From Candidatus Sumerlaeota bacterium (lineage in GTDB: Bacteria > Sumerlaeota > Sumerlaeia > SLMS01 > JAHLLQ01), in NCBI GenBank assembly GCA_030156535.1, contig JASGMJ010000019.1, forward strand, positions 1-64,000: a stretch of DNA of 64,000 bases, in the 5' to 3' direction. Both the position numbers and the translations under genes were made by a program. This document shows positions 26,131-35,673 of this stretch, one piece after another. Every line of letters begins with the position of its first letter. Within the stretch, counting starts at the first letter, position 1. Under the pieces are notes generated by a model. That model did no database searches. It was not told where the DNA came from and saw only the letters and a list, made by a program, of their open reading frames with translations.

Positions 26131-27888
26131 ATGTCACGCATTCTCGGGATCGATCTGGGCACCACCAACTCGGTCATGTCCGTGATGGAAAAGAACGGAC
26201 CATTCGTCGTCCCCAACAGCCTGGGTGAGCGCATCACGCCGTCGGTTGTCGGCTTTTCCAAGTCCGGGGAAATCCTGGTCGGCAAGAAGGCCAAACGCGG
26301 CGCCATCATGAACGTTGGCCGCACGGTTTTCTCCATCAAGCGCCAGATGGGCAGCAACCATCGCGTGCGCATTGAAGGCAAGGAGTACACGCCCCAGGAA
26401 ATCTCGGGCATGATCCTGCAGAAAATGAAGTCCGACGCCGAGGACTACTTCGGCGAGGAAATCACCCAGGCCGTCATCACCGTTCCCGCCTACTTCACCG
26501 ACACCCAGCGCGCGGCCACCAAGGACGCGGGCGAAATCGCCGGCTTCAATGTCCGCCGCGTCATCGACGAGCCCACCGCCGCCGCTCTCGCCTATGGCCT
26601 CGACAACACCAAGGACCAGCGCCTGCTCGTCTACGACCTCGGCGGCGGCACGTTCGACGTTTCAATCATCGAAATCCAGAGCGGCGTCTTCCAGGTCCAG
26701 GCCATCGCCGGTAACAACATGCTCGGCGGCGACGACTTCGACGATCGCGTGGCCAAGTTCCTGGTCGACGCCTTCCGCGAGCAGCACAACGTCGATCTCT
26801 CCGAAGACCCCATCGCCATGCAGCGTCTGCGCGAGGCGGCGGAAGAGGCGAAGATCGAGCTCTCCGAACTCAAGGAAACCCACGTCCTCGTCGAAGCCAT
26901 CACGATGACGGACAGCGGCCCGCTGACGCTCGACACCACGCTGAGCCGCGACCGCTTCGAGGAACTGACCAAGGACCTCGTCGAATCCACCATTCCGCCG
27001 ATGGAAAAAGCCATCAAGGACGCCAATATCCAGATCAGCGACGTGGACACGATCCTGCTCGTCGGCGGCTGCACGCGCATCCCCGCCGTTCAGCGCTGCG
27101 TCCGCGAATTCACCAACAAGAACGCCAACCGCGACATCTCGCCCGAAGAAGTCGTCGCGATGGGCGCCGCCGTCCAGACCCTGGTTCTGGCACCGCTCGA
27201 CGGCGACATCGAGCAGACTCTCGCCCAGAAGTACAACCGCGAGAAGCCCGTCATTATTCACATGACGCCCTTCTCTCTCGGCGTCGGCCTGCAGGGCGAT
27301 CAGTTCAGCCCCGTTATCGAACGCAACAGCACCTACCCCACCGAGGGGAAGGACATCTTCACCACCACCCGGGACTTCCAGGAAGCCATCTCCTTCCCCA
27401 TCTACGAAGGCGAGGAGACCACGGCCTCCGAGAACACGTTCCTTGACCTGCTGCGCATCGAAGGCATCACGCCGGCGCCCAAGGGCGTGCCGCGCATCGA
27501 GGTCACTTTCCGCCTCAACCCCGACCGCATTCTCGAAGTGACGGCCGAGGACCTGGCGACCGGCGTGTCGAAGAAGGTCGTCATCGACGCCACCGACGAA
27601 CGCCTCACCGACTCCGACAAGAACCGCATGATCCGCGAGGCAAAGGAACGCGTCTCCCGGATGCTGCGTTCGAAGATCAGCGAGTCGCGCCACGAGGAAG
27701 CCAAGAACATGCTCGAGCGCTCCAACGCGACGCTCTCGGCTCTTGGCGGCGACCACCCCATGGCGCCCGAACTCAAGGCCATGACGACGCGCCTGCGCGA
27801 AGCGCTCGACGAGGGCGACGAGTCCCTGCTCGACGACACGATCGACGATCTGCTCCGCCTGCTGGCCGAAATCGAAGCCAGCGCCTGA
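26131..27888 (+). CDS. dnaK: Hsp70 chaperone DnaK (short form)
   Basis: ATP-driven Hsp70 of 585 aa, about 50 residues shorter than E. coli DnaK. Nucleotide-binding motifs are GIDLGTTNSVMSVM, the DEPTAAALAYGLD block, YDLGGGTFDVSIIEI and LVGGCTRIPAV. The substrate-binding domain starts near TPFSLGVGLQGD, includes GVPRIEVTFRLNPDRILEVTAED and ends in a shortened lid helix (ERLTDSDKNRMIREAKERV...EIEASA) without the usual C-terminal disordered tail. RBS AGAGGAATGG precedes the ATG. It is the last gene of a three-gene operon and is followed by a clear terminator. Whether this is the main cellular DnaK or a paralogue cannot be decided from the window. Confidence 0.95.
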   Translation: MSRILGIDLGTTNSVMSVMEKNGPFVVPNSLGERITPSVVGFSKSGEILVGKKAKRGAIMNVGRTVFSIKRQMGSNHRVRIEGKEYTPQEISGMILQKMKSDAEDYFGEEITQAVITVPAYFTDTQRAATKDAGEIAGFNVRRVIDEPTAAALAYGLDNTKDQRLLVYDLGGGTFDVSIIEIQSGVFQVQAIAGNNMLGGDDFDDRVAKFLVDAFREQHNVDLSEDPIAMQRLREAAEEAKIELSELKETHVLVEAITMTDSGPLTLDTTLSRDRFEELTKDLVESTIPPMEKAIKDANIQISDVDTILLVGGCTRIPAVQRCVREFTNKNANRDISPEEVVAMGAAVQTLVLAPLDGDIEQTLAQKYNREKPVIIHMTPFSLGVGLQGDQFSPVIERNSTYPTEGKDIFTTTRDFQEAISFPIYEGEETTASENTFLDLLRIEGITPAPKGVPRIEVTFRLNPDRILEVTAEDLATGVSKKVVIDATDERLTDSDKNRMIREAKERVSRMLRSKISESRHEEAKNMLERSNATLSALGGDHPMAPELKAMTTRLREALDEGDESLLDDTIDDLLRLLAEIEASA

Positions 27889-27916
27889 GCCCGCCCCACA
27901 CCGCACGTTTCAATCC

Positions 27917-27950
27917 CCGCCTCCGGTTTCCCCGGAGGCGGTTCTCTTTT
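27917..27950 (+). terminator. Rho-independent terminator of the dnaK operon
   Basis: A perfect 10-bp stem CCGCCTCCGG/CCGGAGGCGG with loop TTTCC (27917-27941) is followed by TTCTCTTTT. It lies 28 bases after the dnaK stop and just before the end of the convergent glycosidase gene. Confidence 0.88.
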
Positions 27951-27957
27951 CAGCGCC

Positions 27958-29331
27958 TCACTCCCCCGTGGCCGACCACACATCGCCCACCACCGGCGGC
28001 GGCAGGGTGATGTCCAGGTAGATGGGATAGTCCTTCACGACGAAATCCGAGAGCGCCGTTACCCCATTGGAGTGCGACCGGCTGAGGGTGAGGGGACTCC
28101 CCGTCAATCCGTCGTAGGCTTGAATCGACGCATTCGCTGGCAGATCGAGCGAGAGAGTCGTGGAGACGCCAGCGTAACTATCGCTGAGCGGCCAGAGGGC
28201 CTGCCAGACCACCACGGTGGAGTGCAGGGAAGACCCGCGCTGAAAGACGGCCGAGCGGAAGGATGGTATCGTCCCCGTGCAACGCACCTGAAAGGGATCG
28301 TCCCCAACGGCAACCGGAGCCGCGAGGCGCTCGTTCACCGTCTTGAGCGCATAGTAACTCGGACGCGGAGCGAGCTCGTAGTCCACCAGCGCCCACTCGG
28401 GGTCGTCGCCCGTCTGGGCTTCCTTGAACGGATGCACCGAGAACCAGATCGAATTCTGAATGCCGATGCTCAGGTTATTGACCATCATGCGGGCAAGGCA
28501 CTTGGCCTGTCCCGTCGGTGTGACTTCCGTCCACGCCGTATTGTAGCCCCATTCGCCCGTCCAGATCGGAATGTCCCGGGACGTGTGGTTCGCCATGCGG
28601 GCGCGCAGTTGGGCGACTTCCGTGTTGATCGACTCCGGAGCATTGATGCGGTAGGGGTGAATCGTCAGGACATCGATGTGATCGAGGAGCCCGTTCTGAA
28701 AGGCGGTCTCGAGGTAGGTCTGGTCGATGCCTGAAACGGCGCCGCCAGCGATGACGGCGTCGGGGTTTGCCGCCCGGATGCGGGGCGCCGCGGCGGCGAC
28801 AAGACGGGCATAGTTGGCGGCATTGGGCGTCGTGGCCCAGAAGAACTCCAGATTCGGTTCGTTCCAGATTTCCCAGTAGTCCACGGAGTCCTTGTAGCGG
28901 CTGGCGGCAGCGTAGCAGTAGTTGCCGAATGCCGTGCGTCCGGCGTCCGTGTAGGGGCCCTGCTGGTTGTTGTAGTGGGGATTGCCATAGCAGAGGATCG
29001 GGAAGGGCTCGATGCCGCGTGCTCTCAGATCGGCGATGGCCGCGTCGGTGTCCCACCCTTCGTAGCCCGGGAAGTCGGGACTGGTGAAATCATATTCGCC
29101 CGGGACTTTCTCCGCCAGACTCCACCAGCAGAGATCGAAGCGGGCGAAGCCCACGCCGGTTTCCTGGAGGCGGGAGTTGAACGTGGTCAGATTGGGATCG
29201 ACGGGCCAGACGGTCTGAGAACCGAAGGGATTGACGTCAACCCCCGGGACGGGCGCGGCGGCCAAAGCGACACTTGCCGCAGCGGCGAGACCTCCCGCCA
29301 GGCTCCATATTCTTATCGCATTCGTTTGCAT
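27958..29331 (-). CDS. Secreted clan GH-A glycoside hydrolase (GH39/GH5-like)
   Basis: Exported protein of 457 aa. A signal peptide (1-25, ending ALAAA) precedes a TIM-barrel glycosidase. The acid/base Glu lies in YWEIWNEPN (E158) and the nucleophile candidate Glu in IWTGEWGYNT (E260), the standard spacing of clan GH-A. Additional features are RFDLCWWSLAE and VLTIHPYRIN. The C-terminal 120 residues are beta-rich, probably a carbohydrate-binding or accessory sandwich. The sugar target is unknown. ATG at 29331 follows a GGGAGAGAG site. It is convergent with dnaK and separated from the upstream propeller gene by that gene's terminator. Confidence 0.83.
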   Translation of the reverse strand: MQTNAIRIWSLAGGLAAAASVALAAAPVPGVDVNPFGSQTVWPVDPNLTTFNSRLQETGVGFARFDLCWWSLAEKVPGEYDFTSPDFPGYEGWDTDAAIADLRARGIEPFPILCYGNPHYNNQQGPYTDAGRTAFGNYCYAAASRYKDSVDYWEIWNEPNLEFFWATTPNAANYARLVAAAAPRIRAANPDAVIAGGAVSGIDQTYLETAFQNGLLDHIDVLTIHPYRINAPESINTEVAQLRARMANHTSRDIPIWTGEWGYNTAWTEVTPTGQAKCLARMMVNNLSIGIQNSIWFSVHPFKEAQTGDDPEWALVDYELAPRPSYYALKTVNERLAAPVAVGDDPFQVRCTGTIPSFRSAVFQRGSSLHSTVVVWQALWPLSDSYAGVSTTLSLDLPANASIQAYDGLTGSPLTLSRSHSNGVTALSDFVVKDYPIYLDITLPPPVVGDVWSATGE

Positions 29332-29408
29332 CTCTCTCCCTCTTACTGAGCGGATGGGGCAGAGGATGGCAGGCGAAGTAAGCGGTTGCAAGGGGAAGCG
29401 GTGACGCG

Positions 29409-29441
29409 AAAAAAAGAGCCCCCTGGCCGAAGCCAAGGGGC
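29409..29441 (-). terminator. Rho-independent terminator after the beta-propeller gene
   Basis: On the minus strand a 10-base arm with one C-A mismatch (GCCCCTTGGC paired with GCCAGGGGGC) and loop TTCG is followed by seven Ts (complement of 29409-29415). It lies 33 bases after the stop of the secreted propeller gene. Confidence 0.82.
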
Positions 29442-29473
29442 AGGTTGTCTTTCCGTACTGGTACGGAGGGAGC

Positions 29474-30919
29474 TTAGTAGCCGTTCAGGTTCCAGTCGCT
29501 GACACTGGCGGTGACGGACATGCTGACGCCCGTGGGGGCTTCCGTGACGAAGCTGTTGGCACCACCAGGCGAGAAGACGTACATGTACTCAACGCTGTTG
29601 TTCATGACGTACACGTTGCCGGCGGCATCGACTTCGATGTCGCGGTTGGAATTCCCCGTCGTTGCGATGGTGCCGACATACGTGGGCGAAGCAGGGCCCG
29701 AGGAGATGTCAAACTCGGTGACGAACCCATAACCACCGACGTACATGCGGGTTCCGTCGGGGCTGAAGGCAAGGCCTGCACCGTAGTGCCTGTCCATGCG
29801 CTCTGCCGCTGTCGATCCAGTCAGGGTGTCCGAGGTGAAGTCCACGTTGCCCAGAGAGTCCACATGCACAACACAAGGGTTAGCAGCCGACTGGGTGTAG
29901 CGATACTGGTTGAGCCACCAGCCGCCCGAGCCGTCGGGAACGGGGTTGTAGGCGCCACCGACGAAGCCGGGGGTAATCGCGCTCTCATCCACCACAGGGG
30001 TGGGAACCGTGTTGTAGCCGGAGACCGCCGTGCCGATGTCGTAGCGGAGCAGCGAGCCAGGGGTGGCGGTGCCCACGGTGATGTCCTCGTCCATCGTGAA
30101 CAGGGCAGTCGAGGCACCGGAGCCGACGATCGAGAAGTCATAGATGCTGCCGGCGTAGTCGTCTGTACCGTTGTTGCGAACGCCATTCGCATCGGGCGCA
30201 TCTGCGAACAGTTCGGTGGCTGGTGCCGACAGATCGCTTTCATCCATCACCCAGATACCGGCGTGGGCGTCGGACCAGTCGGAGATGTAGAGCTTGCCTT
30301 CATGCAGTTCGAGTCCGGCCGGGCTGGAGGTGCTGGTATCCCAAGCCACTCCGCCGTCGTACCCCGCGGTGCCCTGAGCCGTAATGTCGGTCAGGTCGTT
30401 GGAGAGAACGAAGATGCCGTCTACCGTGGTGTCGCGAACAGTGGTCTCGGCAATGTCGCCAGCGTTCTCGGCGATGTAAACACGCCCGAAGAGGGGGCTT
30501 GTCTGGTCCGTGTTGATGGCGATGCCCTTGGCCGAAAAGAAGTTGATCGCCTCGTTCGTTGTCTCATCGCTGATCTTGGTCCATCCAGTATGACCGGTTG
30601 CCGCCGCTTCGACCTCGAAGGTGTACGTGTCGCTCGGCACGGGTGAGCTGGAGTCGTCGGTTCCGTCCCAAGCCACCGTGTTGGCGCCCTTGAGAAGGTT
30701 CCCGGCGGCGATGGTGCGGACAACGACATCACTGGAATTCTTGATGCGGACCGTAACGCCTGCCGTAGCATCCTCGTTCAAACGGAACGAGATGTCATAG
30801 GCATTTCCACCTGTGTTGACGGCGGCGAGTTCCGCCGCGTACACATTCGCATCCGCACGCTGATGTGCCGACATGGCAAGAACAGCGGCACATGCGACCG
30901 GAAACAGTTTCTTTCTCAT
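29474..30919 (-). CDS. Secreted protein with FlgD-like Ig domain and beta-propeller
   Basis: Exported protein of 481 aa. A signal peptide (1-25) leads to an Ig-like domain of the FlgD type (about 35-105, ...VRIKNSSDVVVRTIAAG...ANTVAWDGTDDSSS). This pattern is common in secreted proteins of several phyla. The remainder is repetitive beta structure with YIAEN, GLELHEGKLYISDW, LRYDIG, GAGLAFSPDGTRMYVGGYG and IEVDAAGNVYVMNN, typical of NHL/SMP30-like beta-propellers. Ligand or substrate is unknown. The start is certain: ATG at 30919 with GGAGG at 7-11 bases upstream. A tandem GCATAGCCTGT motif lies about 60 bases upstream of the start in the long leader. Confidence 0.78.
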   Translation of the reverse strand: MRKKLFPVACAAVLAMSAHQRADANVYAAELAAVNTGGNAYDISFRLNEDATAGVTVRIKNSSDVVVRTIAAGNLLKGANTVAWDGTDDSSSPVPSDTYTFEVEAAATGHTGWTKISDETTNEAINFFSAKGIAINTDQTSPLFGRVYIAENAGDIAETTVRDTTVDGIFVLSNDLTDITAQGTAGYDGGVAWDTSTSSPAGLELHEGKLYISDWSDAHAGIWVMDESDLSAPATELFADAPDANGVRNNGTDDYAGSIYDFSIVGSGASTALFTMDEDITVGTATPGSLLRYDIGTAVSGYNTVPTPVVDESAITPGFVGGAYNPVPDGSGGWWLNQYRYTQSAANPCVVHVDSLGNVDFTSDTLTGSTAAERMDRHYGAGLAFSPDGTRMYVGGYGFVTEFDISSGPASPTYVGTIATTGNSNRDIEVDAAGNVYVMNNSVEYMYVFSPGGANSFVTEAPTGVSMSVTASVSDWNLNGY

Positions 30920-31176
30920 TCTGAAACCTCCGAAGTCAGATATGGGCACAGCACTGACAAGCACGACAAACAGGCTATGCACAGGCTATGCAGGTGCCTG
31001 ACGATAACATTGAGCCTGAATCCGTCAACCCGAAACCCCGTTCTCAAAAGCCTGTTGTTTGTTCATTGCGAACATCCCGTTTGCGGAATTCTCGAAACGC
31101 ACTCCGTCATTGTGCTGGCGCTCGGGGGGCACGCGCGTCGAGTCTTGGATTATCCCTTGAGTGAGGGCAACATCGG

Positions 31177-32670
31177 ATGACAGCGGAAGAACTGCAAATC
31201 CTTCTCCAAAATGCGGACAGCCATGTGCGCAAAGGCGAAATGGCCGAGGCACTCCAGCTCTATGCGAATGCCTGCCAGTCCGCGCCCACCAGCTATGCGG
31301 CCTTCATGGGCGCCGGATTCTGTTATTGGAATATGGGAAACCTGGTGGCTGCGCAGCGCTTCTACCAGCGCGCCTGCGAGTTGAAGCCCGGGGCTTCCGA
31401 GGCGCATCACAATCTGGGCGAGGTCCTGCTGGGATTGCGCGTTGTCGAGAAGGCCGAGGAGCACTTTCGCCAGGCAGTGGAGACAGCTTCAGAGCGTGAC
31501 GCAAGGTTTGCCGCCTCGCTTGTCAGTTGGGCGAGATGTTGCCGCTCGAAGGGCAATTTCGAGGATGCCCGGTCGAAACTGACCGAGGCTCTGGCCGCCG
31601 ATCCGAACAACGTCGAGGCGCTCTCCCTGCTGGTCTCCATGGGGCACACCGCGCCGGACTCTTCCCTGCTGCAAGAGCTGAGGGCACAGGCGTCGCGCGA
31701 GGATCTGCCCGAGAAGCTGCGATCCACTGCCTGGTTTACGTTGGGCAAGGCCAGCGAGGATGGTGAGCGGTATGCAGAGGCATTTGACTGCTATCGCCGT
31801 GCCCATGAAGCGCGGCACATGGAATTCCCGCGCGGAATGCACGAGCAGTTCGTGGCGCAACTGCGCGGCGTCTTTCGCTCCGAGCTGTTCGACGAACGCG
31901 AAGGATGGGGAACGACTGAATCGCCCACGCCTGTCTTTGTCGTGGGTATGCCTCGGTCTGGCACATCGTTGGTCGAGCAGGTCCTCGCCTCCCATCCCGC
32001 TGTTCATGGAGCCGACGAGTTGATGTTGTTCGGCCTGCTGCTCCACCAGATGGAGAGCGGCGTCGGAGGGGCGACGGACTATTATCCGGCGGTTGTGACC
32101 CAAATGATTCCGCAGCATGCCAGGATGCTGGGATCGAAGTACCTCGCCGGGGTGCGCAGCCTTGCGCCGGACAAGGACTTTGTCGTCGACAAGATGCCGG
32201 CCAACTTCTTTCAGATCGGGATGATCAAGCTGGCGCTTCCCCATGCGCGCGTCATTCACTGCGTGAGGAACATGTGGGATATCGCCCTGTCCTGCTATGC
32301 GACGAACTTCGATGCCGTCCATCCATTCACATCGAACCTCGAATCACTCGGGGTTTATCTGCGAACCTATGCCGAACTGATGAATCACTGGGATCGTGTG
32401 CTCCCCGGATTCGTTCACCATGTTTCCTACGAGGATCTTGTTGCCGAGCCTCAAAAGGAGATCGACAAGCTGCTGGATTTCGTGGGCATCGATCATCACG
32501 AGGCGTGTTACACGCCTCATCGGACGAAGCGTCAGGTGATGACTGCGAGCGCGTGGCAGGTTCGCCAGCCCATCTACAATTCATCCGTGGCACGTTGGAA
32601 ACGATTCGCCGCTCAACTGGAGCCGCTGTTCGCTGAGGTGCCCTCGGCGGACTGGCACGATTACCAGTAA
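31177..32670 (+). CDS. TPR-containing sulfotransferase
   Basis: Protein of 497 aa. An N-terminal TPR array (about 5-230, AEALQLYANACQSAPTSY..., RACELKPGASEAHHNLGEVLL, EALAADPNNVEALSL) is fused to a PAPS-dependent sulfotransferase domain. The 5' phosphosulfate loop is FVVGMPRSGTSLVEQVLASHP, and the 3' phosphate-binding region is HARVIHCVRNMWDIALSCYA. This matches the bacterial TPR-sulfotransferase family, whose acceptors (protein, glycan or lipid) are mostly unknown. No signal peptide is seen. The divergent gene upstream is the secreted propeller. The 257-base gap has no gene. Confidence 0.9.
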   Translation: MTAEELQILLQNADSHVRKGEMAEALQLYANACQSAPTSYAAFMGAGFCYWNMGNLVAAQRFYQRACELKPGASEAHHNLGEVLLGLRVVEKAEEHFRQAVETASERDARFAASLVSWARCCRSKGNFEDARSKLTEALAADPNNVEALSLLVSMGHTAPDSSLLQELRAQASREDLPEKLRSTAWFTLGKASEDGERYAEAFDCYRRAHEARHMEFPRGMHEQFVAQLRGVFRSELFDEREGWGTTESPTPVFVVGMPRSGTSLVEQVLASHPAVHGADELMLFGLLLHQMESGVGGATDYYPAVVTQMIPQHARMLGSKYLAGVRSLAPDKDFVVDKMPANFFQIGMIKLALPHARVIHCVRNMWDIALSCYATNFDAVHPFTSNLESLGVYLRTYAELMNHWDRVLPGFVHHVSYEDLVAEPQKEIDKLLDFVGIDHHEACYTPHRTKRQVMTASAWQVRQPIYNSSVARWKRFAAQLEPLFAEVPSADWHDYQ

Positions 32671-32689
32671 GCAAAGGGCTTTGCGATCG

Positions 32690-34672
32690 TCAGCTTTCGT
32701 AGCGGTACGTCCCCGCGCGGTACAGGCTCTCGCCCATCGCCAGCACGGAGAGCGCCTCGGCCAGCATGTCGGGGTCCGTGGGCAGTTCCGTCTTCCCGAC
32801 GCCGCCGGAGGGCACGTCGCCCAGATAGGCGAACGTCCGGGGACGGTGCTCGGGAGCCAGAATCAGCACCTTGCCGTCACGCACGAACGCATAGCTACCG
32901 TAGTAGTGCATCAGGGCGGAGCCGCGTTCGGCGGGCAGGTGGAGCAGGTCGCGGCCAAACGAGCAGTGCCGCCGTTCTCCCCCCAGCAGTCCCAGCAGCG
33001 TTGGCAGCACGTCGGTCTGCGAGCAGAGCGTCTCGACGCGGCGCCCCGCGACGGCTTCGATGCCCGGCGCAAGAATGAGGCAGGGGATGTGGAAGCGCTC
33101 GACGGGCACGAGGCTCTGGCCGTGGATGCACATGCCGTGGTCGGCCACAAAGACGAAAACGGTGTTTTCCCACGCGGCGGTCTTGCGGGCTTTTTCGATG
33201 AATTGCCCCATGGCATAGTCGGCGTACTGAAACGTGGAAGCGAGTTTTTCGGTGGGATGGACGGGGTCGATCTTTCCCTCGGGCCAGGTATAGGGGCGGT
33301 GGTTGGAAATGGTGAGGAAGAAGGAGAGCGAGGCGGCATCGGCGGGTTGGGCGGCGAGGTCGGCGAGAAGCCGGTCGTAAAGGTCTTCGTCGCACACGCC
33401 CCAGCTTGTCTGGAACGATGGGTTGGCAATGTCGCGCTGCTCGCAGACAGAATCGAAACCGCAGGAGAGCACGAACCCCCGGACGTTGTCGTAGGCGGCG
33501 TCGCCGCCATAGTAGAAGCGCGTCTGGTAGCCTTCGCGCTTGAGGCCGCTGGCGACGGTAAACATGCGGCCGTGGGCGCCGGCGCGCTTCAGGGTGCTCA
33601 TGCCCGGCAACGGCGGGAAGGAACTCAGCACGGCCTCGATGCCGCGGGCCGTGCGGTCGCCGTTCGCGTACATGCGGGTGAACAGCAGGCCTTCCTTGGC
33701 AAGGGCGTCGAAGTACGGCGTGACGCCCTTGGTGGAACCGAGCGCCCCGATGTAGGAGGCCGCGTGGCTTTCCATGAGAACGATGACGACGTTGGGGCGC
33801 CGCAGGGCTGCGGGGGTTGTGACGACGCGGTCGAGGGGATTGACGCCCCCGGAGACGAACTCGACGCCCGGCGTGGCAACGCGCTCGCGCACGCGGGCGG
33901 CGGCATCGCCGGGTGCCTTGCCGAAGATCTTGCCGACTTTGCCACCGTGACGGCGCTCGTCGTACACGATGCGGATCACCTGGAAAATGCCGTTGGCGGC
34001 GAGTTGATTGACGAGCTGGGAGTTCGTGAACTCGTAGGCGTTGATGCCGATCGGCCGCCCCTTCAGACCGCGAATGCCGAAGAATGCGGCGGCAAGAAAG
34101 ACGGGAAAGCACGCAAGCGTGGCGAGATAGGACATTTCCTCGCGGGCTGCGGCGTCGAGCAGGGGATCAATCGCCAGCAGCGTCCCCCCCGTCAGGGTTC
34201 CCACGCCCAGGAACGTGGGCACCACGGGGTAGTCCTTCCAGATCATCCCGAGTACTTCGCGCGAGGGGCGCGCGTACTCCAGGAAGATGTGGTTGAACTT
34301 CGCACCGTACTCCTCGAAGTAGAAGTACTCTCCCCCGGCGGCCAGATACAGGGCGAAGAACATCACTGCCAGATAAGCGAGCGCAGCATTGTGCAATACG
34401 TCGATGTCGAACGCGCCCGGCGGAAGGAGAAAAAAGACGAAGATCAGCGGCGCCAGCAGTAAACTGGCGGCAACGATGTCCATCCGGGTTCCGATGAGAA
34501 ACGCACGGCGCAGGTCGGAACGAGGCGCTTCCTTGAATCGCTCGCGCAGACCCACGAACACCGCCAGACGGGCAAGCCCAAGGATCAGCAGCAGAAGAAG
34601 GTAGAGAGCAGCGAAAAGAAAGATGCGTTCAAACGGCAAGTGAGTCAGCCCTGAAGCCAAATCGGAATCCAT
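32690..34672 (-). CDS. LtaS-like membrane phosphotransferase (alkaline phosphatase superfamily)
   Basis: Protein of 660 aa, the size of lipoteichoic acid synthase. Five membrane segments (about 17-40, 66-84, 97-113, 150-168 and 183-200) precede an extracytoplasmic sulfatase-fold domain. Its metal ligand E301 lies in NVVIVLMES. T341 in NGDRTARG is the nucleophile position, and NHRPYTWPEG and VADHGMCIHG supply further metal-binding residues. Gram-negative relatives transfer phosphoglycerol or phosphoethanolamine to glycans and lipids. Substrate here is unknown. ATG at 34672 gives a plausible membrane-first topology. It is convergent with the sulfotransferase gene 20 bases away. Confidence 0.88.
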   Translation of the reverse strand: MDSDLASGLTHLPFERIFLFAALYLLLLLILGLARLAVFVGLRERFKEAPRSDLRRAFLIGTRMDIVAASLLLAPLIFVFFLLPPGAFDIDVLHNAALAYLAVMFFALYLAAGGEYFYFEEYGAKFNHIFLEYARPSREVLGMIWKDYPVVPTFLGVGTLTGGTLLAIDPLLDAAAREEMSYLATLACFPVFLAAAFFGIRGLKGRPIGINAYEFTNSQLVNQLAANGIFQVIRIVYDERRHGGKVGKIFGKAPGDAAARVRERVATPGVEFVSGGVNPLDRVVTTPAALRRPNVVIVLMESHAASYIGALGSTKGVTPYFDALAKEGLLFTRMYANGDRTARGIEAVLSSFPPLPGMSTLKRAGAHGRMFTVASGLKREGYQTRFYYGGDAAYDNVRGFVLSCGFDSVCEQRDIANPSFQTSWGVCDEDLYDRLLADLAAQPADAASLSFFLTISNHRPYTWPEGKIDPVHPTEKLASTFQYADYAMGQFIEKARKTAAWENTVFVFVADHGMCIHGQSLVPVERFHIPCLILAPGIEAVAGRRVETLCSQTDVLPTLLGLLGGERRHCSFGRDLLHLPAERGSALMHYYGSYAFVRDGKVLILAPEHRPRTFAYLGDVPSGGVGKTELPTDPDMLAEALSVLAMGESLYRAGTYRYES

Positions 34673-34824
34673 CTCTCTATGAGAGGGGCCACTGCGCAAA
34701 TACTCCACGCTCCCAGCAACAAACCACGTAGAAGAAACGCAATCACCACAGAGTGATGGAGAAGCTATGCTCCGAACGGGCACAAGAGCAAGCCGCGTGC
34801 TCGAGCGGGCGGCCGGTCGGGTTG

Positions 34825-35520
34825 TTAATAGATCATCCAGTCCCCCACTGATGCGGGGCCGGCTTCCTGGAAGACGGTGTGCTGCTCGTTGCCAAAAAGC
34901 AGGGTTCCCCGGCGGCACCCACCGTTGTTGGGCTCAACGACATAGGTCAGCGTGTCGTCGTTGTATCCGTTGATCGTGATCCACGATTCCGCCGTATCGA
35001 GAAACGGCCAGCCCAGGCACTCGAACTCGTACCCGGGAGAGATGGAGTGGGTGATGCCGACCTGCTGCACTCCCCCGCCAGCGCCAACGGCGTTGCTGGC
35101 TTCGATGGTGGCGTAACACCACTGTTCCGTCACGCCGATGCCTGTGTTCACGGGAATCTCGAGGTCGTCGATCCACAGCGAGCCCATGGGCCACTGCCAG
35201 GGCGCAAGGTAGTCAACAGTGACGAGGACGCTCGCCGAGCCGGTGTACTCGCAGACGTCGGGCACCAGGACCATCGGATTGGTCGAGACGGCCCTCCAGG
35301 TATGGTCATTGGGCGCCGTGACCTCGATGGTGGCCGTCATCACGTCGGGCACCGGGCTCTCGGAGAAGGGATCGAAGAAGAGGCCGTTCAGAGCGATGTC
35401 CTCGGGCACGGAGACGACGCTGGCCGGAGCGAACGAGCACAACGCGAGGGGGCAAGACAAGGCGGCGAGGAGAGCTCCCCACCGGGCGATTCGACGATGC
35501 GAACGGCAAGGGCTTTCCAT
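34825..35520 (-). CDS. Secreted protein with BACON-like C-terminal domain
   Basis: Exported protein of 231 aa with a signal peptide (1-32). The middle is beta-rich with two or three cysteines that may pair (DVCEYTGS, EQWCYATIE, FECLGWPF). The last about 60 residues (WITINGYNDD...NGGCRRGTLLFGNEQHTVFQEAG) fit the BACON/choice-of-anchor pattern WITI...TGTITIGGQ..V.Q. BACON domains are carbohydrate- or mucin-binding candidates in Bacteroidota. The role here is unknown. ATG at 35520 has a GGAGAGAGGA site. It lies downstream of rpoD but is separated from it by the rpoD terminator. Confidence 0.72.
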   Translation of the reverse strand: MESPCRSHRRIARWGALLAALSCPLALCSFAPASVVSVPEDIALNGLFFDPFSESPVPDVMTATIEVTAPNDHTWRAVSTNPMVLVPDVCEYTGSASVLVTVDYLAPWQWPMGSLWIDDLEIPVNTGIGVTEQWCYATIEASNAVGAGGGVQQVGITHSISPGYEFECLGWPFLDTAESWITINGYNDDTLTYVVEPNNGGCRRGTLLFGNEQHTVFQEAGPASVGDWMIY

Positions 35521-35599
35521 TGTTCCTCTCTCCAGATGATCTCAGTTCTACATGCAGCAAGAACGGGCAGCACACAAGGCGAAGAACGTTCATGTGCGT

Positions 35600-35642
35600 A
35601 AAAAAAGCGCCGGGCGCTCCGCTGTGATCGGAGCGCCCGGCG
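35600..35642 (-). terminator. Rho-independent terminator of rpoD
   Basis: A perfect 14-bp stem CGCCGGGCGCTCCG/CGGAGCGCCCGGCG (35608-35621 with 35629-35642) with loop CTGTGAT is followed on the minus strand by seven Ts (35600-35606). It lies 31 bases after the rpoD stop. Confidence 0.93.
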
Positions 35643-35673
35643 TGTATCAGGCCGTTGCGACGAGTTCTGGCGC

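Noticed and set aside
32681..34462. A 593-codon open frame on the plus strand opposite the LtaS-like gene
   Set aside because: It lies entirely against a well-supported membrane phosphotransferase and shows no motif. It is a shadow of codon bias.
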